Assembly (NCBI GenBank): GCA_037179515.1 | Contig: JAXCGZ010021130.1 | Location: 2,501-66,500, forward strand | Direction: 5' to 3' | Length of the DNA: 64,000 nucleotides | From: Halocaridina rubra | Taxonomy: Eukaryota > Arthropoda > Malacostraca > Decapoda > Atyidae | Shown here: positions 10,700-23,208 of the stretch, in pieces | How positions within the stretch are numbered: the first letter of the stretch is position 1 | Layout of the letters: each line of letters begins with the position of its first letter | The notes under the pieces: generated by a model | Told to the model about the DNA's origin: nothing | The model's database searches: none | What the model saw: the letters and a program-made list of their open reading frames with translations, nothing else | Position numbers and translations under genes: made by a program

Positions 10700-11380
10700 T
10701 GTCGTAGTGCTAATCACCACGTTACTATTAATACCAGAAGGGTGCAAGGTAAGAATGGACAAGCGGTGGTTCCTTTAACTTAATTTATTCTAGAGTACAA
10801 CATATCCAACGCCTCAATGCCTCCAACCTTTATGACCATCAAAATCTATGATCTGTTCGTGCCCCGGGGAAAGTACTAACTAACTAAAGCTCCAACTCTC
10901 TGACTGCCTTGGGGATTCTTGAAGTACCTAAAGGGCAGGGCGTGTCATGTAGTCCAGTTTTGCCAATAGACTTCAGGTTCAAAGAGGAGTCCCTTCTCTT
11001 TGGGGAGGGGCTGTTTCAGCAGGCCTATTGAACAGAAGAAGTTCTAAATTGCCTGCGGCTATTGGGCATCTCTCCAGGGTATGTACATACATATGAATCA
11101 AATGTTTATAACCTTTGTGGTGTTTTGGGGACTGAGGGTCCCTTATTCTTTAGGCCTCTTGAGGTACTTGGCGCTGTATTAGTTCCATGTGTCCAGCCAT
11201 AAATCTAGGTGACACTTAGGAAAAACATGGCCTGTACCCAAAAACCACACATGGGAGAGTATTCAATTTCACGCCTGATCTCTAACCCTCGCCCGTTTCT
11301 TCTCAAGACTTGTTACAGGTTTCAGATCCTGGCTTCAGCAGGATTTCATGTGACTGCAGCGAGACTTCAGACATGCGACA
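10700..11380 (-). repeat. L1 3' LTR (681 bp)
   Basis: On minus starts TGTCGCATG and ends CTACGACA. Preceded by purine tract, followed by BEL/Pao sequence. Confidence 0.87.
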
Positions 11381-12678
11381 TCCCCCACCGCCAAACTGAA
11401 ATTTCTCTATTTCAGCAGAAACATTGGTTATCTTTTGAGAGCTTTTTTATATATCCTAACTGACATTATTTTACAACAAAAAACGGGGCAAAATTATTTA
11501 AGCTATCATCTAAGAATTCCTATTTCTATGCACTTCTAAAATGATTACAGGAACATAGCATTATTCTTATAGCCTAATAATAATCTTACAAACGAACTTT
11601 GTCTGGACGATCTAGTGCATGCAGGGTGTCTATTTCCTTCTGGGAAATCTTAATACGAATATTTTCCTATGCTAAGAAAAAAAAATATACTTAATCATAA
11701 TTATTACAGTATATAATTAATTATTATCAAACATTAACTAAGATCAAAAGCCAGTTTAGATCATAACGTTACTTTATCTATTTCTCTCTTTTTTTCAAAA
11801 AAATTACATAATTTGGTTAGTTCCAGTAAAAATATGAATCATGATTTAAGCTCTGCGTCTATTGAGCTTGCAGAAGAATTCACTCCTTCATTTAATTCCT
11901 AGGTTGTGAGGTGGTATGCAGATTTTTGTGGCAACTCGTGCTGAACAAAACTTACCTAGGACCTGGGGTCATACGACACTTTTGCAAATGTAAATCTAAC
12001 AATCAATGGTAAAAAAGAAATTAAAAATAATAGTTTAACATTCTACTTGCAACATGTGCTTAGAATCAGTGGCAACAAGGTTACAACAGTACAAATGAAG
12101 TCGGTGTGATTACGTTAACAAATCATGCAGAATATTAGTAAACAAATTATGTAGAGCATTAGCATGCATGAACATTTAAAATGCGATAGTCAATAACATA
12201 ATATTATAAAGTCAATATCATTATATTATAATTGTAGGCTTAGCATGCGCAATCAATATATGGTAATTATTATAAGAAACCTCAGCCTAAAATTTCTATT
12301 CCTATCATGTTACTATGGGGCGTTCAGTTGTCTTAAAATTGGGACTTAATACTATTTTTTCGTTCTTGGAGGAACGTTTCTTCCTTCATGTCCTCCAGGT
12401 GCTGTCGAGGACTATGGGGGTTTTCTCATTCTTGCGGTCTCATCAAGTCGTTTATGTGGCTTCTACGGCATTATTAGGATGTATTAAAAGTCTTCTGTTT
12501 CTTCTCCCTTGCTCATAAAATTCTTGCTAGGTGTTTATAACGGTATCCTTGTTTCCTCTTCTTTTCGCTCCTCCGCGCGTACTCTTCTTTACTGGCCCAG
12601 GTTTGTACACGTACCACGAATCCTCTTCTCTGGAGACTGGCAAGACAAAAAAGGAGGGCGTTGATTCATCTGTCAGCG

Positions 12679-12966
12679 TCACTGAAACCCCTCCTGCATG
12701 GCTTCATTCCTTCCTTGAGGTGGGTCTTGACTGTAACCACCTCTTTCGGACACCTGCAATGTCACGGAGGCTTTCTCTTCAGTAGCTGAAAAACACATGT
12801 ACACTTGAAGTAGATTCTCAGGACGAAAATTAGAGCCTAATGTCACTAATTCAGTTGCAAGAAAAGCTTTATATGACTTCTGGGTACAAACAATGGCCAT
12901 ATATCGGTAATCCAAGGCCATACTTCGCCTCCCATGCAACTGCAAGTGCTTGCAATCTCTATTCAA
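12679..12966 (-). CDS. Uncharacterised short ORF of element L1 (95 aa)
   Basis: Counterpart of the L2 frame at 7384-7677; starts MNRDCKHLQ and shares the segments MALDYRYMAIVCTQKSY and LVTLGSNFRPENLLQ. Differences are mostly substitutions, with no frameshift over 95 codons. Function unknown. The reverse frame is also open in both copies, so coding status is undecided. Confidence 0.25.
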   Translation of the reverse strand: MNRDCKHLQLHGRRSMALDYRYMAIVCTQKSYKAFLATELVTLGSNFRPENLLQVYMCFSATEEKASVTLQVSERGGYSQDPPQGRNEAMQEGFQ

Positions 12967-13427
12967 TGGGCAACAGGGACTTGTTTGAGAGAGAACAATA
13001 TCTAAAGACTTTTAGAATTTGCAGGTCGGGGCTGCCTAGAAATAGGGTGGTAATGGAAGGTATGTGTCTACACCATTAGAGAATTATTCCAAGATACTTA
13101 GGACTTAGCTGAGTAACTGATAAATAACAGTTACTATTAAATGCTGAGAACAGTTGCTAACGAAATATCCTTATTAGCAGTGACTACAGTAACATCAAGC
13201 ATGAATTCAGATAAAAGATACAAATCATCAGGTTACTACTGATTACATTGCAAACAATCATTTGCAAAAGGCCATGGAGTGGTTACATCAATAACAGCCC
13301 ACAAAATGAGAGTAGCAAGAATGAAAAGCTATGGTCACAGTAGCTAATGATAACAACAACAACAAAAACTCAAAAAATAGCAACATCAATACAGGAATAG
13401 CCTCTGGCTATTCAAATTCCTGCAGTC

Positions 13428-13797
<370 letters not shown>

Positions 13798-13801
<4 letters not shown>

Positions 13802-16438
13802 GCGGAGCATAAGCGTCAACTCTTTTTTTTTTCTTTCATTTTTTTTTCTTTTTGTTGCCCAAAGTGTCACTGGGAGCTTTATGTATTTTCCAAGACAGTT
13901 GCAATTTGTGGTAGAAATATTTATACAAAAACCGGTACTTCTGATGTCTTATCAGTATTTATGCAATCACAACATGCAAAACTCTATCAACTAAAATAAA
14001 GTGTAGGCACAAATATCGCCTAGCATCACTGGAAAAAAAAAAAAAAGAAAGAATCAATGACGGCAACATTCTGTTAGCATCGGAAGGAGCACACGTCAGT
14101 CCCAGAGTAGAGGGAAAGACAGGAGAGAGAGAGAAAGTGATAAATATGGGAAGAGGAAGAAAAAGGGTTTATTGGGCAACCTTGAAATACGTTGCGGTAT
14201 ACACCCATATGGTCAGTGGGGAAAGGGGCTTCCTTCCTTCACATGCACTGAAATACACATCCTTGTCTATTATGACAGTCTTTTTTCTTGCTATAAATCA
14301 AAGGGTTGAGTCGAAGCACACTCTCTATGTAAGACAACATACCCCTGATGAAATTAAAGCAAAATATTACAATCATATGTGACAATATCTCTACTACTAT
14401 CAACAAGAGTACAAATATCTTTTCTTAACAATCAACTTAAAAGGAATTAAGTATTATTATTGTTAAATTTCAAACTCAACATATAATCTCTAATAATCTC
14501 AATTATCTTAATTAGTTCAATTGTAATTATAAATTCATGACAATGATAGTAATTAACAATAATTATCTCTAGATAATCTTTTTCAAAACTCTTTATTTAT
14601 AATATATATCAAAGGGATAAATATATTAAAGATTTTCTTCACACAAAAAACTATATAACAAAAAATGGGTATCTGAAAAAATATAAAAAGTTTGTCTCTG
14701 TGTATGCAATAATAAAAACAAAAATCATATTTCATTTGCAACATTAAAGAATGCATTTTGCTTAAGTTTCATAATCTCTTAAGGAGTTGTACATGAACAA
14801 TTAAAACAGAAAATGTATATATTCTTCCACTAACTCAAATTTTATTTATTTCGAATTACTATTCAACAGAACTACCTCAGGAGACAGGGGGAAGTTCAAT
14901 ATATACTGTTCTGTTTGTTTGCTCATACTTACGCATGGTTGGGTATTTTTATCACCTTCCTTTTTTATTACTTTGTTTCTCCTACCCTTATACTGCCCAA
15001 GGTTTGCCTTCAGGGCTGCAGCTGACTAGCTTTTGCGTGGAGATGTGCGGATGGGCATTCTTTTCTCCTCTGTTCCTTTGGCTTCTGGATCAACTTCATC
15101 TCTTTCAAATACGGGAAATGGCTGTTTGACATTCTTGTTGTCATTTCTTGTGAATTTACACTCCTTTCTTCATGACCATTCTGAAATAATGTTGATAAAC
15201 ATTATCATGGCTAAAACTTTCAAAGTTTTATTTGATCAATCTAACATATCCCTTTGGACAAATAATGAATATACTGCAGCTTGAAAGGGAATAAAGAATC
15301 ATTCACAGATTCACGTCCATTATCATGTAATATCTATCTTCCAATCCTCAGAAATCGAATAATAATATCATTGGCGGAGTAGGTTACAAAACAAAAATAA
15401 AACAAACTTGGCATCTCAACCATATCTTGGCAGGTGGAGAATCAATTTCTCAACAATATTCGTCAATGGATATTACAACAGCATATCACGATCCACGTAA
15501 ACTCTCCCCCATCATGCGTCCCAACGGTGTTTCCCGTGATGTCACTCACTAGGACAACCCCCCATTATACCCCCAGTCATTCATACTCATTCTCTCTCAC
15601 ACTCGTTCATACTCTCAACTCATACTCTCCAAGCATTTCCCCTGAGACATCTGTTTACAGAGCTGATTTCCTTCCCTCACCACTCTGAAGGAGTGGGTGT
15701 TTGAAATCTCGGTCGGGCCGCGTGGTCACATGACTGCCTCACCAGTCCTAGGTCCCCCTCTACTCCCTTGAAGCAATGTTAGGGTGACACTGAAAAACCC
15801 CCCTACTCCAACATAGCACAAATTCACTTGAGTTTACTATTATTTTCGCCTGCCTATCGCAAAATTAAAAATACTCATCTCTAAATAATATCACAAATTT
15901 TTCCTATTTTTCAAAAAGACATGCTACACACGTATTGTAATATCAATTTCTTCATCATCTCTGTTAAATTTTTTTCTCGCCAAAATATTACACAGCAAAA
16001 AAATAAAAAAAGAAACAACCATGAAAACAGGTGCAAGGATTTTATTACTCGATTTCTTACACTTTAAGAGATTAATATAAAAATTATTTTACACATACGT
16101 TGAATCTTTTTCAATTAAAATCAATACATTTGCCTTCTTAAAAATCAATTTAGGCATTAATACAAATAAACTGAACACCCTTTAAATGCAATTTCTCATA
16201 TTATTCAAATAATAAAATTAGTGAAGTTCATTACTGCTTATAGCTATTAGTGCAAATTATCCATGTTAATAATGGGTACAGAAATTCTACTTTTATTAAC
16301 TTACTAGGAGCCACACCCCTCATAGGCAGGTTGGCTGAGTCAAAGCACAACTAAAAGGTAAAATGGCGGCATCCGCCGACCTCAATTTCATTTACTAATG
16401 GTCCCATTACTCACTGGATACAGATCACAAGTTCTTAG
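13798..16438. other. Non-coding interior of L1
   Basis: A+T-rich, with poly-T and poly-A patches (e.g. 13821-13855, 14031-14046) and a pyrimidine-rich stretch at 15520-15690. No frame longer than 85 codons resembles a known protein. I see no RT, integrase or RNase H motif on either strand. Confidence 0.6.
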
Positions 16439-17187
16439 CTATTTTGAGGAGGTGGTCCTGATGAACATCATGGCAGAAGACAATGGAGGAGGGGGTTCTT
16501 CTTCATTCTGGGCGCAGGAGGTTCCCCCAACTTCTCCATCTCTTGCGTGAAATTTACGAATCGCCATCTTCTTAGTTGGATCCCGTAACATGTACTTTTG
16601 ACAAGGGGTTTTTTCACTGAAAGCCCTGGTCACACTTCGGCTCACTGTGAAATATATTAGGAACCGATCCTGAAAAATTTCCCAATGCTTTATCTTTGAC
16701 CACTCGTCTCTGCATACGGTCTCGGTCGCAAATCCGGTGCACCTTTGTAGTATTTCATTAGTTCGGTACTCGTCTGTCCACTCGGCACTTCTCATCCGCA
16801 GACTCAAGGGTTTCAGGAAGCCGGCCGCGGGAATTATGGGTGGATGTTCGAGGCTTTTTACATTTGCCCCATCAATGTATAAGAGAGAATCTTTGACTCG
16901 GGTCGCCTTTCCAACAAGGGCACAGGGCGGGGGCATGGCCTGCTGCCTTCCCTGTGTCACCACAGGGCTCAGAGTGGCAGGCTGTTCGTTGATGTTTGAG
17001 GCGTCGGTTTCTCTGTCGGCATTGTCGCCATCGACCAAGTTCCTTCTCGACGGAGCGGCGTCGGCAGGGATTTGTAGACGCTGCATGTGCTCCTCCAATT
17101 CAAGAATTCTCCGGTGTTTGTCCTCGTCACTACTTTCCTGTATTGGGAGATATTGGATCTCTGCATTTGCCGTTCTTTTTTCTTCGC
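16439..17187 (-). CDS. Gag-like open frame of element L1
   Basis: Open from just after a stop near 17190 to the TAG at 16439, about 240 codons. The N-terminal part contains a short charged helix (ESSDEDKHRRILELEEHMQR); a Pro/Ala-rich linker follows, then a more hydrophobic region (AEWTDEYRTNEILQRC ... WEIFQDRFLIYF) that could be a capsid-like helical domain. The first ATG in frame is within EEHMQ near 17086, so the start is uncertain. No CCHC knuckle is seen. I call it gag-like from position, directly after LTR and candidate primer site, rather than from recognised homology. It could be a degenerate polyprotein start. Confidence 0.45.
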
Positions 17188-17237
17188 ACTAGTATATAAG
17201 ATTGTCTCTTTTCGTACGTATCCCGACGGGGATCATA

Positions 17238-17252
17238 CTGCGCTGCCACCAA
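17238..17252 (-). promoter_or_regulatory. Candidate primer-binding site of L1
   Basis: TTGGTGGCAGCGCAG on minus, directly downstream of the LTR end CTACGACA. The primer tRNA is not identified. Confidence 0.5.
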
Positions 17253-17935
17253 TGTCGTAGTGCTAATCACTACGTTACTATTAATACCAGAAGGGTGCAA
17301 GATAAGAATGGACAAGCGGTGGTTCCTTTAACTTAATTTATTCTAGAGTACAACATATCCAACGTCTCCATGCCCCCAACCCATATGATTATCAAAATCT
17401 ATGATCTGTTCGTGCCCTAGGGAAAGTACTAACTAACTAAAGCTCCAACTCTCTGACTGCCTTGGGGATTCTTGAAGCACCCAATGGGCAGGGCGTGTCA
17501 TGTAGTCCAGTTTTGCCAATAGAATTCAGGTTCAAAGAGGAGCCCCTCTCCATTTGGGAGGGGCTGTTTCAGCAGGCCTATTGAACAGAAGAAGTTCTAA
17601 ATCGCCTGCAGCTATTGGGCATCTCTCCAGGGTATGTACATACATATGAATCAAATGTTTATAACCTTTGTGGTGTTTTGGGGACTGAGGGTCCCCTATT
17701 CTTTAGGCCTCTTGAGGTACTTGGCACTGGATATTAGTTCCATGTGTCCAGCCATAAATCTTGGTGACACCTAGAGAAAACATGGCCTGTACCCAAAAAC
17801 CACACATGGGGGAGTAATCAATTTCATGCCTGATCTCTAACCCTCGCCCGTTTCTTCTCAAGACTTGTTACAGGTTTCAGATCCTGGCTTCAGGAGGATT
17901 TCATGTGACTTCAGCGAGACTTCAGACATGCGACA
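17253..17935 (-). repeat. L1 5' LTR (683 bp)
   Basis: TGTCGCATG to CTACGACA on minus. Unlike the other two copies it has no purine tract before it; BEL/Pao gag abuts it instead, as expected for a 5' LTR at an insertion edge. Confidence 0.85.
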
Positions 17936-18898
17936 CCCTGTGAGCCTTGGATCTCTCCTTTTGTTTTATCTTTAGTGTTGTGGCCTTCTATATGATATAC
18001 ATATTTTCCAAGTTCCTTCAAGAGGGTTTCAAATGTGGGATATTTTGTGTCTAATTTCATGCTAATCCAGTTCTCTACATCTTCAGGTAACTTCATCATC
18101 ACAAGTTCTGAAAACACCCAATCAGTGTTCTCCATGTCTCTATAATTTTTCAGACTTCGAGTAATGGCTTCTACTTCCTGCTTGAACTTAAAAAGTGATG
18201 AATAATTAGAAGAGGGAGTTGGTATTTTTACCAATTTCCTTATTAAATTTCGTACAATCCTGTCCTTGCTGACAAAAACAGCTTGTAGCTGTTGAATGCA
18301 TTCATCATAACTCTCTCACTAGCAACAGGATATCCCTTTATGGTGTCTTTGGTATCTCCTTTAAGGGCATTTCTCAAGATGGTAAACTTTGTCATAGTTG
18401 GCATAGAAGTACTATGTACTAAACTATCAAATGTATCCCAAAGCTCATTCCATCCAGCATAGTTCCAGAGAAATGTGGTATTTTTATTTCAGGAAATTTA
18501 GGTGTGGGTTGTCCACTGGGGAGGCTTGAACTCTCGGAACTAATAGCTCTACTACTCTTCTTAGTTCCTAACTTACGAATCCGTTCTGGGACAGCTAAGC
18601 TAGCATCATTTACTGTTTCAGCTAGATTGTCATGTTCTGTATCCTCCTCTTCGGAATCCCTTTTAAGGGGCTTATACTCGACATATTCTTCATATTTCCT
18701 ATCATATCTTCCGAATCTTTCTGTTAGTGTATGATGGCATCTTTCTAAATAAGTAACAACAAGTGTCTCATCATCTTTGGCAAGTTCTGTTTGACACTGA
18801 ACACAATCACGTTGAACCAATTCCGGAAGACGTTGTAATGCCTCAGGTTTAACCGACATATTGAGAAAGCAAATAGAGCATAAGAAAACAACAGACAA
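17936..18898 (-). pseudogene. BEL/Pao Gag (DUF1759-like) N-terminal part
   Basis: Minus-strand gag of a BEL/Pao retrotransposon. A likely start gives MSVKPEALQRLPELVQRDC; an acidic linker follows (KRDSEEEDTEHD), then the family signature PKFPEIKIPHFSG near 18480, the usual start of the Gag domain. A frameshift near 18450 separates this from the downstream half (18234 to 17936), which reads VKIPTPSSNYSSLFKFKQEV and then LKNYRDM, LPEDVENWISMKLDTKYPTF. It ends at the L1 LTR after KTKGEIQGSQ. The zinc knuckles and protease expected next are at 9648-10699, on the far side of L1. Inactive as it stands. Confidence 0.8.
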
Positions 18899-19740
18899 AT
18901 AGTTGATGTAAATATATTATCAAAGAAACCACGATCTTCTTTATATATCCACAATGCAACAAAATTCACTCTGTAAAGAGTATCGTAAGACAATTTTCAA
19001 ATTTCAAGATAATAACATACAGTTATTCAATTTAGTCAACTCTGACGCCAATCCTCAAAGTGTAAAACACACTATTCATCGACTAAATGACAATGTTAAG
19101 TCAGTAACAGTAAATGGAAAGTGTAATGTAAACCACACTGTTACTCTAATAAACGACACTATGCACCTAGCAGTAGGTGGGTCACTACCTTCTGCTTATT
19201 TAAGTAAACAAAGGAATCAGTGCGACATTCTAGATATCGCTAAATGGGAAAAATGTAACCACACAAATCCCTAAAAACTACTGTTCACCCAGCCAAAATT
19301 GGGTACTACTTTCTTATTTACTTAGTGGACGCTTAACTACGAAAGTATATTTAAGTTTCCACAAAGAGAGAACCACTTTATCCACGCGGAAAAAGACACT
19401 CTTATTTATTTCAACAACCACTTAAATTTCAAAGTTATATTCGCAATATTCATGCAGATACATGCAATGCTCTTCCTTTTTTTTTTTGCTGAAATATGGA
19501 CGATTATAACCGTAGAGTTTTACACTAACTTCTTACAAGGCGGGAGTTTATCTATGAAATATGGCAGTTACACGTTTATATCTTTGAAGTCTAGTTTTGT
19601 TAAATCAAAGCAACTTTTGAACATTTGGATAAAAACTTACCTTTAAATTGTTGGTCAGTTTCCCATATCTTGCGATACCGCTGGCTATATAACTTCTTTG
19701 TAGTTTTGTCACACATATTTGGAGCACACCAACTAATAAA
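18899..19740. other. Unclassified stretch upstream of BEL/Pao gag
   Basis: A+T-rich. Possibly leader or LTR of the Pao element, but I find no LTR partner in the window. A 106-codon plus-strand frame at 18954-19274 resembles nothing I know. Confidence 0.4.
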
Positions 19741-20580
19741 CTATAGTGTTAAATATAAAGCTGTATACTAATCACCAATATGCATATCGGTATTGTATCT
19801 GACCAATAGTGTCTAAGTCCAACTCCAGTTAAAGTCACTCAGTCACTGTGATTACCTAATTGTGATTACCTAATTGTGTTTACGGGAAAGAGCCCAAAGC
19901 TCGTATCTTCCCGTCTCCTGATCGGTTCCATTTTATACTTAGTCATACTTATCATACCTGTCCTTAAAACTATGGATTGAGATAGCATTAACTACCTCCT
20001 CGCTTAGCGAATTCCAATTATCAACTACTCTTACACTGAAAAACTATTTCCTTACATCCTGCGAAGAAGTTTTCTTACGAAGCTTCAAACTATGACCTCT
20101 AGTTCTAGAGCCAGCCATATCAAAATATCGATCCCTATCCACTCTATTATAACCATGAAGGAATTTAAAGACTGTCACCATATCCCCCCTGACTCTTTTA
20201 TTGTACAACCGTATGGATATGAATCTACTATGCTGAATCTACTCAAGACATGTACCATAATACGCAATATGTTGAAATACCTTGAAATAAAACGTATCAC
20301 TATGTCTTTACGACAGTCTATACTTCGAATTTAAATAAATACTATGAAGCTGTATATTAATCACTAATATACATCATTGTATCTGACCAATACAGTGTTC
20401 ATGTCCAATTCCAATTTATAAATTAAAGTAACTCAGTCACTTTAGTCTAAATCTTATTACACAATTACCCGTACGGAACCGAAACTGCTACGATGGACCT
20501 GCACAACACGTGTACCACATGATTCAGCATGCTGAAACATCTTAAGATGTAACGTATCACTATATCTACTACAGTCCATA
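19741..20580. repeat. Tandemly duplicated ~240-bp segment, left copy split by CR1
   Basis: The sequence around AAGCTGTATAYTAATCAC ... GTATCTGACCAATA occurs at ~19760 and ~20349. The next part (ACGTATCACTAT ... ACAGTC) occurs at ~20293 and ~20552. Removing the CR1 fragment (19847-20203) leaves two adjacent diverged copies. Confidence 0.7.
19847..20203 (-). mobile_element. CR1-type LINE, 3' fragment
   Basis: Begins with the family's 3' tail (two copies of a 14-bp unit read on plus as GTGATTACCTAATT) and 3' UTR, then codes on minus for the C-terminal region with RTRGHSLKL-type sequence. 5'-truncated within the C-terminal domain. Confidence 0.88.
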
Positions 20581-20849
20581 ATAAAAAAAATAAAAAAAAT
20601 AATGGATATTGATAAATGAGTATTCATTTCACTTAACCATAATATACAAATTAATTCAGGGACAAATATTAATAAATTTACCAGAGTTCCCAAAGATATT
20701 AGAATTTGCCATAAAAAGTTCACAAATTCCAAAAATTCACATAAAAAGAGTCCACAGATTTAGGGAAAAATTTCTCTCCCACAAGCCATTCCACATCAGG
20801 TCATTTTTCCCACAAATTTGTAGGAAAATCCCATGAAATGACAACACTT

Positions 20850-21556
20850 TCATTGTCCCTCCTGGTGACGTCATCTGTAGGATAATTATCCAGAGAAGTA
20901 ACTTGTTCATTTAATATTCAAGGGCTACTGTAGTGGTGGTACCTGGCAGGCAATTACTTCCGAGATGCAAGGGAGAGAGTAATTTAGGTGCAACAGGCAG
21001 AAGCAAATAAAAAATCCAGAATTATTATGGGCAAAATAGGTCACTGGCAAACAATCTCTAGAACGTTCTTTGCATTTGAGGAGACGGAATTTTAACTATT
21101 CAAATAATATAGACCCTATTGAAATGTATCTAGACAGGCTAATGACATATCAATGGGTCAAATTTATAACAAAATTGTCAGCAAGAGCGATTTTTATAAG
21201 ATAAAAATTAATCAACAAGAGCTATTTTATCATATGATAATTGTCTAAAAAATGTATCTAACAGACACGCTAGGATTATGGCCTCGTTCATAAAGAAAAG
21301 GAAAGATAAAAAAACAGAAATAGGAGGGAGACTTTTATATTAGGATCATGCTTTCTACACGTACAAGAATATTAAATAAGATATATTTAAAATTAGCTAT
21401 AAGCTGAAATATAAATTGCAAATAATCATAATCGGCAAAAGGCAAGGAGTGAGAATTATTATAGTAAGAAAAATAAAGACAGTTAATAGTTACTAAATTA
21501 ACTAATAAGGCATCCACTACAGCTTCTGGTGACTTTGAGGGAAACACTCTGTAACA
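20850..21556. repeat. Unclassified dispersed repeat, copy 1
   Basis: Matches 42690-43245 in the same orientation: CCCTCCTGGTGA, GGGCTACTGTAGTGGTGGT, ACTGGCAAACAATCTCT, TATGGCCTCGTTCAT and TTTCTACACGTACAAGAATA all recur in order. This copy contains ~150 bp (about 21376-21526) missing from the other. No coding capacity or terminal repeats seen. Confidence 0.8.
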
Positions 21557-21869
21557 AAGGCCCTTTCTAGAGAATATTGAATTAGCAAAATTCTACTACA
21601 GAAGGCGAAAAAAGAACAGACGAAGATATGGTGATTTCAGTGTTATTATGAGGGATGAGAGATCCTTCTAATGGAAAAGAACATATAAACAACAACAAAA
21701 TGGGATCCACCACTGCAACATATCATACTATCAATAAAGTGAACAATTCTTATAAAAAAAAACATTATATGACATGCAAAGCATGACGGAATGTGATCAA
21801 ATTCAAATATCAAGAAAATTAAAATCACAATTAAATATCAGAGAATATCAGTATAGCACCCCAGAGTAT
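21557..21869. other. A+T-rich spacer
   Basis: Nothing recognisable. Confidence 0.5.
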
Positions 21870-22700
21870 TAGAGATCAGTCTCCATGGCGTATGCTCTTT
21901 GCAGATGACATTGTACTGTGTAGCAACAGACGAGAGGTAGTGGAGGAGAAGCTTGAGGAGTGGAGAAGAGTGATGGAGGATAGAGGACTGAAAATCAGCA
22001 GAAAGAAGACAGAGTACTTGAGGTTGAGAAATGATGAGGATGGGGAGGTTAATTTGCAGGGGAAGGTGTTGAAAAAAGCTTAAAAGTTCAAGTATTTGGG
22101 ATCACCAGTAACAGAGGATGGTGACCTAGAGTCAGAAATAACTCACAGAATACAAGCGGGATGGAAGAACTGGAAGAAAGTGTCTGGGGTGCTGTGCGAC
22201 AGGAGAATAGGGATTAAGTTGAGGGGTAAAGTGATTAAGACAGTTGTGAGACCTGTGATGATGTATGTAGCAGAGACATGGGTAAAAAAGATGACACAAG
22301 AGAAAAAACTGGACGTGGCAGAGATGAGGATGTTGAGATGGATGTGTGGGGTGACAAGAAGCGATAAGATCAGAAACGAGGTAATTAGAGGTACCTCAAA
22401 AGTTAGAAAAATATCAGACAATATGCAAGAATTGAGACTAAGATGGTATGGTCATGTCGTTAGGAGGGATGAACAGTATGTTGGGAGGAGGGTGATGGAA
22501 ATGGATTTGCAGGGTAGGAGAAGGAGAAAGAGACCAAAGCGTAGGTGGATGGATTTCATCAATGACGACCTGAGGTCTAAAGAATTGTTGGGTGATGAGG
22601 TATGGGAAAGAAACAAATGGAGAAAACTGGCCAGAAACATCGACCCCACATAAAAGTGTGAAAAAATTTAGACGAAGAAGAAGAAGAAGACGAAGAAGAA
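21870..22700 (+). mobile_element. RTE-type LINE, 5'-truncated
   Basis: Starts inside the RT palm and runs to a short-tandem-repeat tail (GAAGAAGAAG/GACGAAGAAG, 22672-22700), the kind of 3' end typical of RTE-clade elements, which usually lack poly(A). Confidence 0.82.
21892..22653 (+). pseudogene. RTE-type reverse transcriptase, C-terminal part
   Basis: Begins at the catalytic motif MLFADDIVLC, followed by EEKLEEWRRVMEDRGLKIS and, after one in-frame TAA (22081-22083), KFKYLGSPVTEDG. The post-RT region has the usual RTE layout: EITHRIQAGWKNWKKVSGVL, RPVMMYVAETW, MLRWMCGVTRSD, RLRWYGHVVRRDEQY, ending in a basic segment (GRRRRKRPKRRW). The AP-endonuclease and N-terminal RT are missing. The frame is otherwise intact for about 250 codons, so the copy is fairly young. 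It cannot move by itself. Confidence 0.85.
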
Positions 22701-23208
22701 TATCAATATTTAAGCTTAAGAATTCTTCACATGCAATAAGGCAATAAATTAATATACAAAAAATAATACAATATACATAAAAGGAAAATTCTAATCAAGT
22801 TGTCATTAACAGTGGCAACTGGATTTAAAACAGTTTCAGCTATTCAACACTAAAGTAAACGTTTCCACCATGTTATGGCTTTCAGAGTCCCACAGAGGGA
22901 AATATAAAACTACAATCAAAGAAGTATTCTTCATCTTCTTCTTCTTTGCCTTCCATTAGGAATAACGTTATTACACATGGATGCGTTCCAAAAGAATGCA
23001 TAAACACACTATGCTAAAAAACTAAGCAAAACCCATTTTTCACGTACGAATTGAAATACTTTTCTAAGCTAAAATAAACAAGTACAGTATTAAAGACATA
23101 AAAGATAAACATAAAAATAAACAACACATCAGAGAAGTAATCTTTAAAGACTAGTCAAACTGAGGTTAACAGCACCAGCTTCCTCATTTGAGGGTAACGA
23201 CCATCAAC
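22701..23208. other. A+T-rich spacer
   Basis: No recognisable feature. If the RNase H fragment beyond belongs to Gypsy-2, its 3' LTR should be here, but I do not see one. Confidence 0.4.

Noticed and set aside
13798..16438. Host exons or an endogenous large DNA virus fragment
   Set aside because: No splice-consistent coding series and no recognisable viral core gene; all longer frames are low-complexity or unmatched.
16439..17192. Plus-strand frames at 16737-17192 and 16996-17199
   Set aside because: Shadows of the minus-strand gag-like frame of L1.
18954..19274. 106-codon plus-strand frame as a host gene
   Set aside because: No recognisable domain, single short frame in A+T-rich sequence next to a retrotransposon; unsupported.
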